Origin: Thalassobacillus devorans
GTDB lineage: Bacteria; Bacillota; Bacilli; Bacillales; Halobacillaceae
Direction of reading: 5' to 3'
Assembly (NCBI RefSeq): GCF_011761345.1
Contig: NZ_JAASRY010000001.1
Coordinates: forward strand, 1 to 64,000
Length of the DNA: 64,000 nt
Positions 41,395 to 49,521 of the stretch are shown piece by piece; within the stretch, counting starts at the first letter, position 1; each line of letters starts with the position of its first letter. Both the position numbers and the translations under genes were made by a program. The notes under the pieces were generated by a model, which had not been told where the DNA came from, did not search any database, and saw only the letters and a list, made by a program, of their open reading frames with translations.

Positions 41395-41416
41395 TATAAT
41401 ATACCTATGAGGGTAC
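41395..41416 (+). promoter_or_regulatory. promoter and CsoR/CstR-type operator
   Basis: TATAAT (41395-41400) is followed at once by ATACCTATGAGGGTAC (41401-41416), close to the ATACCC-N4-GGGTAT pattern of CsoR/CstR operators. A looser second copy, ATACC-N9-GGGTTT, lies at 41357-41374. Repressor bound here would cover the transcription start, so autoregulation is expected. Confidence 0.65.
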
Positions 41417-41473
41417 ATTGATAATAGGGATGTATGTTTCACGATATAACCCTGAGGAAAGGGAGGTACAAGC

Positions 41474-41752
41474 ATGGAAGAGATTAAAACGGGCCAATAT
41501 AACCAGGAAACAAAAAACCGTTTAAAGCGTATAGAAGGTCAAATCCGCGGAGTGTTGAAGATGATGGAAGAAGAAAAAGAATGTAAAGACGTCATCACAC
41601 AACTATCAGCCGCTCGTTCTGCGATGGACCGTGCAATTGGCTACATCGTTGCTAAAAACCTGGAATCTTGCATTCGCACCAGCAATGAGAATGGTGACTC
41701 AGCAGAGCAGCTAATCAACGACGCAGTACAAATGATTGTCAAAAGCCGATAA
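41474..41752 (+). CDS. CsoR/FrmR-family repressor, CstR-like persulfide sensor
   Basis: A 92-residue all-helical repressor (DUF156). NRLKRIEGQIRGVLKMMEEE and CKDVITQLSAARSAMDRAIG are family marks. The copper ligands of CsoR are Cys-His-Cys; here C37 and C66 are kept, but the His place is N62 (KNLESC), as in CstR, which senses persulfides through its two cysteines. So a sulfur-stress sensor is more likely than a copper sensor. No rhodanese, Cst or copper gene lies next to it; it is alone with its operator and terminator. It may act on distant sulfur-detoxification genes. Confidence 0.85.
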   Translation: MEEIKTGQYNQETKNRLKRIEGQIRGVLKMMEEEKECKDVITQLSAARSAMDRAIGYIVAKNLESCIRTSNENGDSAEQLINDAVQMIVKSR

Positions 41753-41774
41753 TGACCAAAAGATTTTTATAAAA

Positions 41775-41812
41775 AAAGTACGCCCGCAGCAATTGCTGCG
41801 GGCGTACTTTTT
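41775..41812 (+). terminator. intrinsic terminator
   Basis: AAAGTACGCCCGCAGCAA pairs with TTGCTGCGGGCGTACTTT with almost no loop; A- and T-runs on both sides allow use from either direction. Confidence 0.9.
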
Positions 41813-41822
41813 AGTTTGACTG

Positions 41823-41990
41823 TCAGTCATCCTTTTGTTCAGGTATCTCATGGACTTGTCCTAACTGTTCTCTCCCGTAAACGGATCGTTCCATGCCGCC
41901 GGCCATCCCTTCATTGATCATCCGGTCGACATCGAGTTCTAATTTCCCTTTTCCTTCTGTTGCATGATGCCTTTCCTTCTTTTCCCTCAT
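41823..41990 (-). CDS. small hydrophilic hypothetical protein
   Basis: A 55-residue, charged protein starting at ATG 41990, where GGAGGTGAAACA precedes it; the open frame is longer but has no other ribosome site. It begins REKKERHHATEGKGKLELDV and contains DRMINEGMAGG, followed by an acidic end. Such composition is common in small spore-core or coat-linked proteins, and the gene stands directly behind yheC/D, which is spore-linked; a spore role is an inference. A longer gap of 72 bases separates the two. Confidence 0.6.
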   Translation of the reverse strand: MREKKERHHATEGKGKLELDVDRMINEGMAGGMERSVYGREQLGQVHEIPEQKDD

Positions 41991-42062
41991 TGTTTCACCT
42001 CCAGGCTTGGTAGTTTTATTTTTTGCCAGGAGATTTTTTTCATGCAACAGGAATTGTCAGTC

Positions 42063-43361
42063 CTAGTTCATTAAATATTGACCATATCTGTAAAGGTAGG
42101 AAAAGTAATCTGGCATCTGCTCTCTTAAAACAGGATGATCGAACAGGTGGAATCCGGGCTTGGCATTCACTTCAAATATCCACAATCCTTCCTCCTGATC
42201 GATAGCCATATCAATCCCTAATTCACCTAACAGGTAGTCATGTTCCTTATCTAATTCTTCACTGATCAATAGCGACGTCTTTTCGAGTCGTTGTCTGATT
42301 TGACGACATTTTGATTCTGAAAAAATTTCCTCCAATACGTATATATTACCTCCATAAACATGGTGGGTGGTTGGGTTAAGACCATTTCCTGTTTTAACGG
42401 CAATAAGTGTCAATTTCCATTTGCCGGTTTCATCTTTATTCGTATGAACGCGGAAATCTAATGGTTTTCCTCCGGTCTCCAGTAAATTGATTTGCGGCTG
42501 GATTAAATACCCGGCACTCCCTTTTGGAAAGAAAGCCTGAAAAAAGGAATCCGTAGAAGGGAAGCGATGCGGATGGCGAGCGTCAGCTTCTAGTACATCA
42601 AGAGTACCATCATGATTTCGCTTCACTCGGCACAAGCCTTCACCTCGGCTGCCGTGGGTGGGTTTAATATAGACAGCATTCTGTTTTAGCATTTCGCTGA
42701 CCATCTGTTTGGAAGGGTTGAAAATAGTTTTAGGCAGAAAATGGTCAAGCTGGCTGCTTTCCAGCAAATATTTAAGGATGGTCGCTTTATTAAAGAATCC
42801 GGGATTAAATATACGTGATTTCTCTTTCAGTGTTCTCAGGGCCTGGACAACATGCGGGTGGTGTTCCGTTTTTCTATTGGTGATGCGGTTATAGATTACT
42901 TCTGGAAGGGGAGATTCCACCTTACGCCATATATCGCGATCATAAATGTAGCCAGTCATATAAGCAGGGAGGGTGGCGAGGTGCTGGTGTCCAAAGAACA
43001 GAGCCTGATAGCCAAGTTCCCGGCCAGCATCACTGAAAGCTTCGAAATATTTGGTGCGGGGGCCAAGAAGTGGTCCTTCCTTTTCAAAACCCGCGGTAAA
43101 AACACCGAAAGGTACGGATAGGCGCGCTTCATCGCCTTTAATGTGACACATAGCCATCCGGTGATCCGGCAAGTTCAGCTGTTTTTTAGCCTTGGTCGAT
43201 ATCATGATGAAATTATCATGTTCCCGGTGTGTCAGACAGCGAATGGCACAGGAGTGTTTTCCGAAGGTAATGGACCGGATCGATTGGAATTCTTTTTCGT
43301 AAGCTTTTGGAACAATAATTCTGGCATGCGCACCGGTATAATATCGAATGGCAAAATACAT
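42063..43361 (-). CDS. YheC/YheD-family ATP-grasp protein, spore coat-associated
   Basis: A 432-residue protein. The C-terminal two thirds (about 190-430) is an ATP-grasp domain: YIKPTHGSRGEGLCRVKR is the ATP-binding lysine loop and IDMAIDQEEGLWIFEVNAKPG holds the metal-binding Glu and Asn. The N-terminal part is the YheC/D-specific domain. B. subtilis has two paralogues in a row (yheC, yheD), made during sporulation and found with the coat; here there is one. Its ligated substrates are unknown. GGGGAGGG precedes the ATG. Confidence 0.9.
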   Translation of the reverse strand: MYFAIRYYTGAHARIIVPKAYEKEFQSIRSITFGKHSCAIRCLTHREHDNFIMISTKAKKQLNLPDHRMAMCHIKGDEARLSVPFGVFTAGFEKEGPLLGPRTKYFEAFSDAGRELGYQALFFGHQHLATLPAYMTGYIYDRDIWRKVESPLPEVIYNRITNRKTEHHPHVVQALRTLKEKSRIFNPGFFNKATILKYLLESSQLDHFLPKTIFNPSKQMVSEMLKQNAVYIKPTHGSRGEGLCRVKRNHDGTLDVLEADARHPHRFPSTDSFFQAFFPKGSAGYLIQPQINLLETGGKPLDFRVHTNKDETGKWKLTLIAVKTGNGLNPTTHHVYGGNIYVLEEIFSESKCRQIRQRLEKTSLLISEELDKEHDYLLGELGIDMAIDQEEGLWIFEVNAKPGFHLFDHPVLREQMPDYFSYLYRYGQYLMN

Positions 43362-43478
43362 AGTACAGCCCTCCCCATCTTTGTATTTATATATGCAAGT
43401 CTTATTCGTGGCATGACCTTTTCTCTATTCGGGAAAATGATATATACTGATGACGGATAAGGAAATGAGGTTGATGTT

Positions 43479-44615
43479 ATGGACGTAGTGTTATTAGTAC
43501 TGATGATGATGGCGATTGGAGCACTGATCGGCGGGCTGACCAACTCCTTGGCAATAAGAATGTTATTCCGCCCTTATGATGCAAAATATATCGGAAAGTA
43601 CCGGCTTCCGTTTACACCTGGTCTCATTCCCAAGCGGCAGCAGGAACTTGCCCGTCAGTTGGGCCGGATGGTCGTGCAGCACCTTTTGACAGCGGAGGGT
43701 ATCCGCAAGAAGCTGGAGGAAAGTGAATTCCAGCACCAGATGACCGTTTGGGCACAGGAGGAAGTCAAACAGCTTTTGAGGCAGGATAAAAAAATCAGCG
43801 AACTGCTGGCTGCCTTTGAGGTAGAGACAAATGAAGCGAAGATAAGGCGGAAGGTTTCCTACTGGGTTGAAACCCAATATGAGGAAGTGATGGAGCAATA
43901 TCGTCCGATTCCTCTCCGTGATGTACTTTCGGAGGACATGATCAAAAAGACGGATAAGGCCACAGATAAACTGGCTGGCAATATCCAGCTGAAGATTGGC
44001 AGCTATATCGACAGCCCAGAAGGGAAACGAAAAATTGCTGACTTGATTGAACACTACCTGACAGGTCAGGGGTTTTTCGGGAATATGATTTCTTCCTTTA
44101 TTACCCCACAAGGGCTGACAGATAAAGCCCATCCCGCAGTACTCCAATATGTACGAGCTCCTGAAACGAAAGCGTGGCTGGTGGAGCTGATCGGAAAGGA
44201 AAAAGAGTATTGGCTCCATCAGCCCGTTGGTACCATTGAGGGAAGAATCGGAAAAAATGCTATCAAGCGTGCATTGGGAACCGCAGTTTCCAATGCTCTT
44301 CCACTTGAAAACTGGCTGAACCGAACCGTCGCAGAGTGGATGCGGCCGATCCGCTCGAAAATTATCCAGGATGCTGTCCCCGTAGTTGTGTCACAACTGG
44401 GAACTTTACTTGCCGAACGGATTGAACCAATGATGAAAAAATTGCATCTGGCAGAAATTGTTCAGGAACAAGTAGAGGCTTTTTCAGTGGGAAGACTGGA
44501 AGCGATGGTACTAGATATTTCCAGGCGAGAACTTAAAATGATTACCTATTTAGGCGCATTACTCGGCGGTTTAATTGGTATTATACAGGGAATGATCGTG
44601 ATCTTTTTAGGATAA
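43479..44615 (+). CDS. yheB: YheB-type DUF445 membrane protein
   Basis: A 378-residue DUF445 protein with one membrane helix at each end (about 3-25 and 355-377) and a long helical, charged middle. NSLAIRMLFRPYDAKYIGKYRLPFTPGLIPKR is the family signature after the first helix. It is divergent from yheC/D and followed by yheA, the B. subtilis order. The function is not known; the two ends anchor the middle at the membrane. Confidence 0.9.
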   Translation: MDVVLLVLMMMAIGALIGGLTNSLAIRMLFRPYDAKYIGKYRLPFTPGLIPKRQQELARQLGRMVVQHLLTAEGIRKKLEESEFQHQMTVWAQEEVKQLLRQDKKISELLAAFEVETNEAKIRRKVSYWVETQYEEVMEQYRPIPLRDVLSEDMIKKTDKATDKLAGNIQLKIGSYIDSPEGKRKIADLIEHYLTGQGFFGNMISSFITPQGLTDKAHPAVLQYVRAPETKAWLVELIGKEKEYWLHQPVGTIEGRIGKNAIKRALGTAVSNALPLENWLNRTVAEWMRPIRSKIIQDAVPVVVSQLGTLLAERIEPMMKKLHLAEIVQEQVEAFSVGRLEAMVLDISRRELKMITYLGALLGGLIGIIQGMIVIFLG

Positions 44616-44704
44616 TGACTCTATTCCTATACACAACCGTCCACGTTTGTTATAGTGGGGAAGGAATCAAAGTAAGTGAAACAAACAGGAGGTAATTTTT
44701 TACA

Positions 44705-45058
44705 ATGGCAAATATTTATGATAACGCGTATGACTTGGAGAAAGCGATTCGTAATAGTGATGAATTCCAAGGATTAAAAGAAGCATATGAAGCAGTAATG
44801 GCTGATGAAGCAGCAAAGAAAATGTTCGATAACTTCCGTGAAACTCAAATTAACTTGCAGCAAAAGCAAATGCAAGGACAGGAAATCACAGAAGAAGAAG
44901 TACAGCAGGCTCAACAAGTAGTTCAGCTTGTTCAGCAGCATGAAGTGATTTCTAAGCTTATGGAAAAAGAACAGCAATTGAATACGGTCATCAATGATGT
45001 CAGCCGTATTATCACTAAGCCGTTGGAAGAACTATACGGCACTCCAGAAGAACAGTAA
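44705..45058 (+). CDS. yheA: YlbF/YmcA-family protein YheA
   Basis: A 117-residue all-helical protein of the YlbF/YmcA family (NIYDNAYDLEKAIRNSDEFQ start; glutamine-rich middle with QQAQQVVQLVQQHEV). YmcA and YlbF with YaaT steer RNase Y and sporulation; YheA is a paralogue without proven role. AGGAGG precedes the ATG. It closes with a terminator at 45068-45100. Confidence 0.92.
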   Translation: MANIYDNAYDLEKAIRNSDEFQGLKEAYEAVMADEAAKKMFDNFRETQINLQQKQMQGQEITEEEVQQAQQVVQLVQQHEVISKLMEKEQQLNTVINDVSRIITKPLEELYGTPEEQ

Positions 45059-45067
45059 ATGTAACGA

Positions 45068-45101
45068 AAAGTCAGGCCCCGGGTCTGACTTTTTTTTTGC
45101 C
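45068..45101 (+). terminator. intrinsic terminator of yheA
   Basis: AAAGTCAGGCCC pairs with GGGTCTGACTTT (one mismatch), followed by a run of nine T. Confidence 0.85.
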
Positions 45102-45167
45102 TTCTACACACTTGTTTTAATTTTACGATTAACTTCCCAATTGCTGAAGATAGGTTTCAATATAGTT

Positions 45168-45338
45168 GGGTCCGTTACCATAAAAGTAAAAGATGGGCTG
45201 TGAAACGACTCGCTTTCCTGCGGGGGACCTGGCGAGCTTCCTCGGGCTTGCGCCCTGTGGGATCTCGCCTAGACCCTTCTCCCGCGGGAGTCTCCCCGTT
45301 TCCCTGCCCATCCAGCCAATTTTGTTACAAACGGACCC
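45168..45338 (+). repeat. foldback repeat, family A, copy 2
   Basis: A 171-bp element with the same ends (GGGTCCGTT, AACGGACCC) and the same inner arms as copy 1 at 38201. Differences are scattered single bases; paired changes occur in the arm CTAAAGCCC versus CTTGCGCCC, which faces the same loop. Confidence 0.85.
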
Positions 45339-45433
45339 TTCGAGAAGTGTATAAGTAAAACCTTCATCCTAATGCGCTTATAAGACTTTTTCTAGCAATA
45401 CAAGTGGCCATATAAGACGGTGTCCACAAGTGT

Positions 45434-45602
45434 GATTTCGAGAACTTCCTATGGCAAGGTCCGGTGGGGAACGGCGAGACTCCTGCGGGATAAGCATGAC
45501 AGGTGAGACCCCGCAGAGCGTCAGCTCGAGGAGGCTCAGCGCATGTCCGCGGAAAGGGAGTCGTTTTCCACCGGACCCTTATGCAGGAAATATCTCGAAA
45601 TC
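45434..45602 (+). repeat. foldback repeat, family B, copy 2
   Basis: A 169-bp element with ends GATTTCGAGA and TCTCGAAATC. GGAACGGCGAGACTCCTGCGGG pairs roughly with CCGCGGAAAGGGAGTCGTTTTCC in part. It lacks the 60-base insertion of copy 1 and so looks like the intact form. It lies 95 bases after the family A copy. Nothing else is seen in the 45059-45729 gap. Confidence 0.85.
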
Positions 45603-45729
45603 AAGTCTTCGACTTTTCGACATTATAAGATATTTTTGTGGTTTTGGTGTTATTGCATCGAAACTGGCAGGATTTTGCAGGCAGATTAGCGAATGAAATT
45701 AAGAGGTTTTATACAAAGAGGGGGATACC

Positions 45730-46500
45730 ATGAATTACTTTGAATTAGCGAAAAATGATAACGTAATCGAGCTGAAGATGGCCCGGGGAGAACGATATAA
45801 TGCCTTAAATGTGGCGATGCTGGAAGAATTCGTAGCCGCTCTCGAGGAAGTGGAAGCAAGTGATGCACAAATCGTTGTCCTTTCCGGGAAAGGTGACGGG
45901 TTCTGTGCCGGCGGAGATGTCACCATGATGACCGAAGTCAGTGATAAAGAAAAGTTTAATGACGTGATGAGCAATATCGAGGCAGTAGTGACAAAGCTCT
46001 ATACGATGCCTAAGGCTGTCGTTGCTTCCATCCATGGTCCTGCTGTCGGGTTAGGTCTCAGCATCGCACTTGCTGCCGATTATATTATTGCCGACCCTGA
46101 TTCACGTTTTTCGATGAATTTCATCGGTATCGGACTGCTCCCGGACGGAGGGGGACACTTCTGGCTGCAGGAGCGTCTTGGTACCCATCGTGCCAAGCAG
46201 TTTGCCTGGAATGGCGAAGAATTGTATGCCAAGAAAGCATACGATTACCATCTCGTTGACCAGGTTGCCGGAGAAGACCTTCAGGCAGAAACACAAGCTC
46301 TGGTCGCTCATTGGAGTAAGCGCCCGCTGCAGTCCATGATTGCTACGAAGCAATTATACCATCAGCACGGTGTGGAAAAGTTGAAACAGTACCTCGAGGA
46401 AGAACGAAAAGCCCAGTGGAAACTGCGACAGACCAAGGATCATCAGGAAGGCGTTCAGGCTTTCATGGAAAAACGAAAGCCAGAGTTCACTGGAAGATAA
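45730..46500 (+). CDS. yhaR: enoyl-CoA hydratase/isomerase family protein
   Basis: A 256-residue crotonase-fold protein. The oxyanion-hole segments are GDGFCAGGDVTMM (about 56-68) and HGPAVGLGLSIALAADYIIA (about 101-120), and GLLPDGGGHFWLQERLG follows. In hydratases two glutamates act; here the first place reads V-G-L and the second has D-G-G, so it may be an isomerase-like or hydrolase-like member. In B. subtilis yhaR lies in the same place. Substrate unknown. GGGGG precedes the ATG. Confidence 0.88.
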   Translation: MNYFELAKNDNVIELKMARGERYNALNVAMLEEFVAALEEVEASDAQIVVLSGKGDGFCAGGDVTMMTEVSDKEKFNDVMSNIEAVVTKLYTMPKAVVASIHGPAVGLGLSIALAADYIIADPDSRFSMNFIGIGLLPDGGGHFWLQERLGTHRAKQFAWNGEELYAKKAYDYHLVDQVAGEDLQAETQALVAHWSKRPLQSMIATKQLYHQHGVEKLKQYLEEERKAQWKLRQTKDHQEGVQAFMEKRKPEFTGR

Positions 46501-46502
46501 AA

Positions 46503-46541
46503 ACAGGCTCCTATCAATGATTTCTGATAGGAGCCTTTCTC
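46503..46541. terminator. bidirectional terminator
   Basis: AGGCTCCTATCA pairs with TGATAGGAGCCT, followed by TTTCTC; it lies between yhaR and the convergent yhzD-like gene. Confidence 0.85.
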
Positions 46542-46544
46542 TTT

Positions 46545-46730
46545 TTACCTATGGAATAAGACAAGATGGCCTTCTGGTGCTACACAACGATGCGTGTGCT
46601 CTTCATAGCCGTGGTCTTGCAATTTATTCTGGCCGATCTGCTTTGCATCGTGATCATCAGCAGCTTCGAAGTTTTCATCCAATAGTTTTTCCCCATCTTT
46701 TGCGAAGACAGTCAATGCGTATGCTTTCAT
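46545..46730 (-). CDS. yhzD: YhzD-like small protein
   Basis: A 61-residue protein of the YhzD type (KAYALTVFAKDGEKLLDENF start, AADDHDAKQIGQNKL middle). AGAGGAGG lies right for ATG 46730; the frame is open for 31 more codons without a ribosome site. In B. subtilis yhzD is also in the yha region. The role is unknown. The assignment rests on pattern and place. Confidence 0.65.
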   Translation of the reverse strand: MKAYALTVFAKDGEKLLDENFEAADDHDAKQIGQNKLQDHGYEEHTHRCVAPEGHLVLFHR

Positions 46731-46904
46731 TTTAAACCTCCTCTTCATTTCCCACTTTCTACTATTTGATATGGCAGATACAAATTCCTGCTTGTTTCTT
46801 ATTTCTTTTTCCCTATCAATCATGCGGTTAAAAATACTTCCAAGAAATGAAACTATTTTCCTAATTCAATCGTATAATTGGAGTAGTGAAAAGGGGGAGA
46901 GGAA

Positions 46905-47804
46905 ATGACGCTTCAATTGGGAGAAGTGACCAAGCGTTTTGGCAGCACAGTAGCTGTAGATGACTTGTCGCTTACGATACCAGAAAAAGAAATGTTTGGA
47001 TTTTTAGGAGGTAATGGAGCAGGAAAGACGACAACTTTCCGGATGATTCTTGGATTAATGACTCCCACGAAAGGATCGATTGTCTGGAACGGGGAAACGA
47101 TTAGTTACGAGAAGAGCCATATTATCGGCTATCTGCCAGAGGAGCGGGGGCTTTATCCTAAGTTGAAAGTGAAAGACCAGCTTGTCTATCTGGCACGGCT
47201 AAGAGGAATGGATAAGCAGGCGGCACTTCTTGAACTCGATAGCTGGCTGGAACGCTTTCATATACCGGAGTATAAAGAGAAAAAGGTAGAGGAATTATCC
47301 AAAGGGAATCAACAGAAAATTCAATTCATTTCCGCAGTTATACATAAACCGGAACTGTTGATTTTAGATGAACCATTTTCAGGATTGGATCCTGTCAATG
47401 TCGAGCAATTGAAAAAGGCTGTTATCGACTTGAAAAAAGCAGGTACTACTATCGTATTTTCTTCTCACCGCATGGAACACGTCGAAGAACTATGTGAACA
47501 CTTGTGCATACTTCAAAAAGGACGGCCAGTTGTACAGGGGCAGCTAAAGGAAATCAAACGGTCATTTGGAAAGAAAAACTTGCGCATCCATGCTGATTTT
47601 GACTTAACCTACTTAAAAGAATTGCCGGGTGTAGTGACATGCAAATCGGTGAGTGAAGGCTGTGAACTGCAGATAGAAAATGAAGCAGCAGCTTCCCTTG
47701 TTTTTGAAGCCTTACAGGGGAGAGGTTTTGTCCGTCTTTTTGATTTAGAAGAGCCTTCCTTGAACGACATATTCATTGAAAAGGTGGGTGCTTCTTATGA
47801 ATAA
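46905..47804 (+). CDS. yhaQ: ABC exporter ATPase YhaQ
   Basis: A 299-residue ATPase: Walker A GGNGAGKT (35-42), signature LSKGNQQKIQF in place of LSGGQ, Walker B LLILDEPFSGLDPVN, switch His in FSSHRMEH, and a 70-residue C-terminal extension as in NatA-type exporters. With YhaP it makes an ABC-2 exporter, perhaps for sodium as in NatAB, though the substrate has not been shown. The stop overlaps the yhaP start by eight bases. Confidence 0.9.
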   Translation: MTLQLGEVTKRFGSTVAVDDLSLTIPEKEMFGFLGGNGAGKTTTFRMILGLMTPTKGSIVWNGETISYEKSHIIGYLPEERGLYPKLKVKDQLVYLARLRGMDKQAALLELDSWLERFHIPEYKEKKVEELSKGNQQKIQFISAVIHKPELLILDEPFSGLDPVNVEQLKKAVIDLKKAGTTIVFSSHRMEHVEELCEHLCILQKGRPVVQGQLKEIKRSFGKKNLRIHADFDLTYLKELPGVVTCKSVSEGCELQIENEAAASLVFEALQGRGFVRLFDLEEPSLNDIFIEKVGASYE

Positions 47805-49053
47805 GTTTTTTATCATGCTGGCCCATACGTATTTGAATCGGTTAAAATCGAAATCGTTTCTTATTACGACAGGTGTCACGCTGTTACTTATTATAGGTCT
47901 TGCTAACTTTGAAACGATAACCGAACGGTTCACCGGAAAAGAATCAGATGGTAACCAGCAAGTGGCCGTTATCGGGGAGCGGGAGGGGTTGCAGCAACCA
48001 TTGCAGAGTTATTTGGATCAGCAGGATAGTTCGATTGAACTTGCTGCCTTTGAAGGGACGAAAGAGGAAGCCGAGCAGGCAGTGAAAGATGGACAATATA
48101 CGGCTTTCATCGACATCGCTGAAACGGATGGAATCCCTCACGCCAACTATTATGCCAACCAAATCGCCAACACAAGTGTAAGCAATCAGATCCGCGAAGC
48201 GCTTCAGCAGGTGAAGGTCACGATTGCTGCAGAACAGGCTGAGATAGACCCGCAAGTATACCAGCAGATTTCAGCACCTGTTGAATTTGAGACCGTAGCT
48301 TTGGAAGAAAGCGCGAAAACAGAGGAGGAACTGAGTGAAGCGCGCGGCCTTGTCTATGTCATGCTGTTTATCATGTATTTTGCTGTAATTATGTACGGCA
48401 ATATGATAGCCATGGAAGTAGCAACAGAGAAATCAAGCCGTGTGATGGAAATATTGATTTCCAGTGCTTCTCCAGTCGCCCAGATGTTTGCTAAGATTTT
48501 CGGTATTGCTTTACTCGGACTATCGCAAATCACGTTATTCATGGTTGTGGGTTATCAGGCAGTTAAAATGAATCAGGACACGATGAGGGACGGTGTTTTT
48601 GACTATTTTGGATTGAATAATTTGGAGATAAGTCTGTTCGTCTACTTGGTCGTTTTCTTTATTCTTGGGTATCTTCTTTATGCTACGCTCGCTGCTATGC
48701 TCGGTTCACTTGTGAGCCGGCTCGAGGATGCTCAGCAATTGATTGCACCAATGACACTGGTCATTGTCGCAGCCTTCATGATTGCGATGTTCGGCCTTAA
48801 TGCGCCGGATTCAGGGTTTGTTACGGTTACTTCGTACATCCCGTTCTTTACACCGATGCTGATGTTCTTGCGGGTCGGCATGCTGGATGTGCCAATTTGG
48901 GAAGTGGGACTATCCATTGGTATTCTAATCGCCACGATTGTGCTGCTTGCTGTAATTGGTGCAAGAATCTATAGCGGAGGAGTACTATTGTATGGGAAGT
49001 CTTCTTCGCTGAAGGACATTAAAGCTGCCTTGCAGCTGTCAAAAAAAGAATAA
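47797..49053 (+). CDS. yhaP: ABC exporter permease YhaP (NatB-like)
   Basis: A 418-residue ABC-2 permease: an N-terminal helix, a large outside domain (about 50-185, with EGTKEEAEQAVKDGQYTAFI), then five or six helices. MEVATEKSSRVMEILISSASP is the NatB/ABC-2 signature. The start ATG 47797, after AAGGTGGG, overlaps yhaQ. A sodium exporter would fit a salt-tolerant host. The pair ends in the terminator at 49058. Confidence 0.9.
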   Translation: MNKFFIMLAHTYLNRLKSKSFLITTGVTLLLIIGLANFETITERFTGKESDGNQQVAVIGEREGLQQPLQSYLDQQDSSIELAAFEGTKEEAEQAVKDGQYTAFIDIAETDGIPHANYYANQIANTSVSNQIREALQQVKVTIAAEQAEIDPQVYQQISAPVEFETVALEESAKTEEELSEARGLVYVMLFIMYFAVIMYGNMIAMEVATEKSSRVMEILISSASPVAQMFAKIFGIALLGLSQITLFMVVGYQAVKMNQDTMRDGVFDYFGLNNLEISLFVYLVVFFILGYLLYATLAAMLGSLVSRLEDAQQLIAPMTLVIVAAFMIAMFGLNAPDSGFVTVTSYIPFFTPMLMFLRVGMLDVPIWEVGLSIGILIATIVLLAVIGARIYSGGVLLYGKSSSLKDIKAALQLSKKE

Positions 49054-49057
49054 TTGG

Positions 49058-49091
49058 TTAACCGCCGGGGTAAGTCCTGGCGGTTTTTCTT
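49058..49091 (+). terminator. intrinsic terminator of yhaQP
   Basis: AACCGCCGGG pairs with CCTGGCGGTT over a small loop, followed by TTTCTT. Confidence 0.8.
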
Positions 49092-49110
49092 GTAAAAAAG
49101 ATTCATTTTC

Positions 49111-49215
49111 CCGTTAGGTAAGAAGTTTATTGAGATAGGGTAGAACATTTATGAGACAGGTCGGAACATCCCTCACTTAAGTCAGAAGTTCTTCCCGTTA
49201 AGTAAGAAAATTAGC
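49111..49215. repeat. degenerate array with exact 21-bp period, array 2
   Basis: Five units of exactly 21 bp, beginning at 49111, 49132, 49153, 49174 and 49195. GAA is invariant at unit positions 12-14 (49122, 49143, 49164, 49185, 49206), A at position 6 and G at position 8. Units 2 and 3 start GAGATA and GAGACA, like the units of array 1 on its minus strand. The array fills the gap between the yhaP terminator and that of the convergent small gene. Confidence 0.75.
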
Positions 49216-49246
49216 AGCCAAGGCAATATACACCCTGGCTGCTATA
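49212..49246 (-). terminator. terminator of the small spore-like gene
   Basis: On the minus strand TAGCAGCCAGG pairs with CCTTGGCTGCTA, followed by a T-rich stretch (TTTTCTT). Confidence 0.75.
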
Positions 49247-49248
49247 AG

Positions 49249-49401
49249 TTACTCTCCCATATTCTTTTTGCCATACTGCATATTCGTTGTCTGATGTTCG
49301 GGTTCATTTACAAATGGATCGACGGGACCCTGGTTTTTCCTTCCCTTGACACTAGCCGCACTTTTAGCGCGCTCGGATGGGTTTTTCTTTTGTTTTGGCA
49401 T
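49249..49401 (-). CDS. 50-residue basic hydrophilic protein, spore-protein-like
   Basis: A 50-residue protein starting at ATG 49401 after AAGGAGG; it begins PKQKKNPSERAKSAASVKG and ends YGKKNMGE. It is rich in Lys, Asn, Gln, Ser and Gly and has no hydrophobic stretch, which is the make-up of minor SASPs (SspK to SspP) and YpzG-like proteins. I cannot fix the family. A terminator directly follows the stop codon, supporting that it is a gene. It stands alone between yhaP and yhaO. Confidence 0.65.
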   Translation of the reverse strand: MPKQKKNPSERAKSAASVKGRKNQGPVDPFVNEPEHQTTNMQYGKKNMGE

Positions 49402-49521
49402 CGGAAAAGCACCTCCTTGTACTTAGCATTTCCTAACTTCCTGAAAAATTGCTATCGAACGTGCATTCGTTTTTTTGCTTTGCTACAATGAAAGGAAACA
49501 GGGAGAAGGAGAGGTACACGC

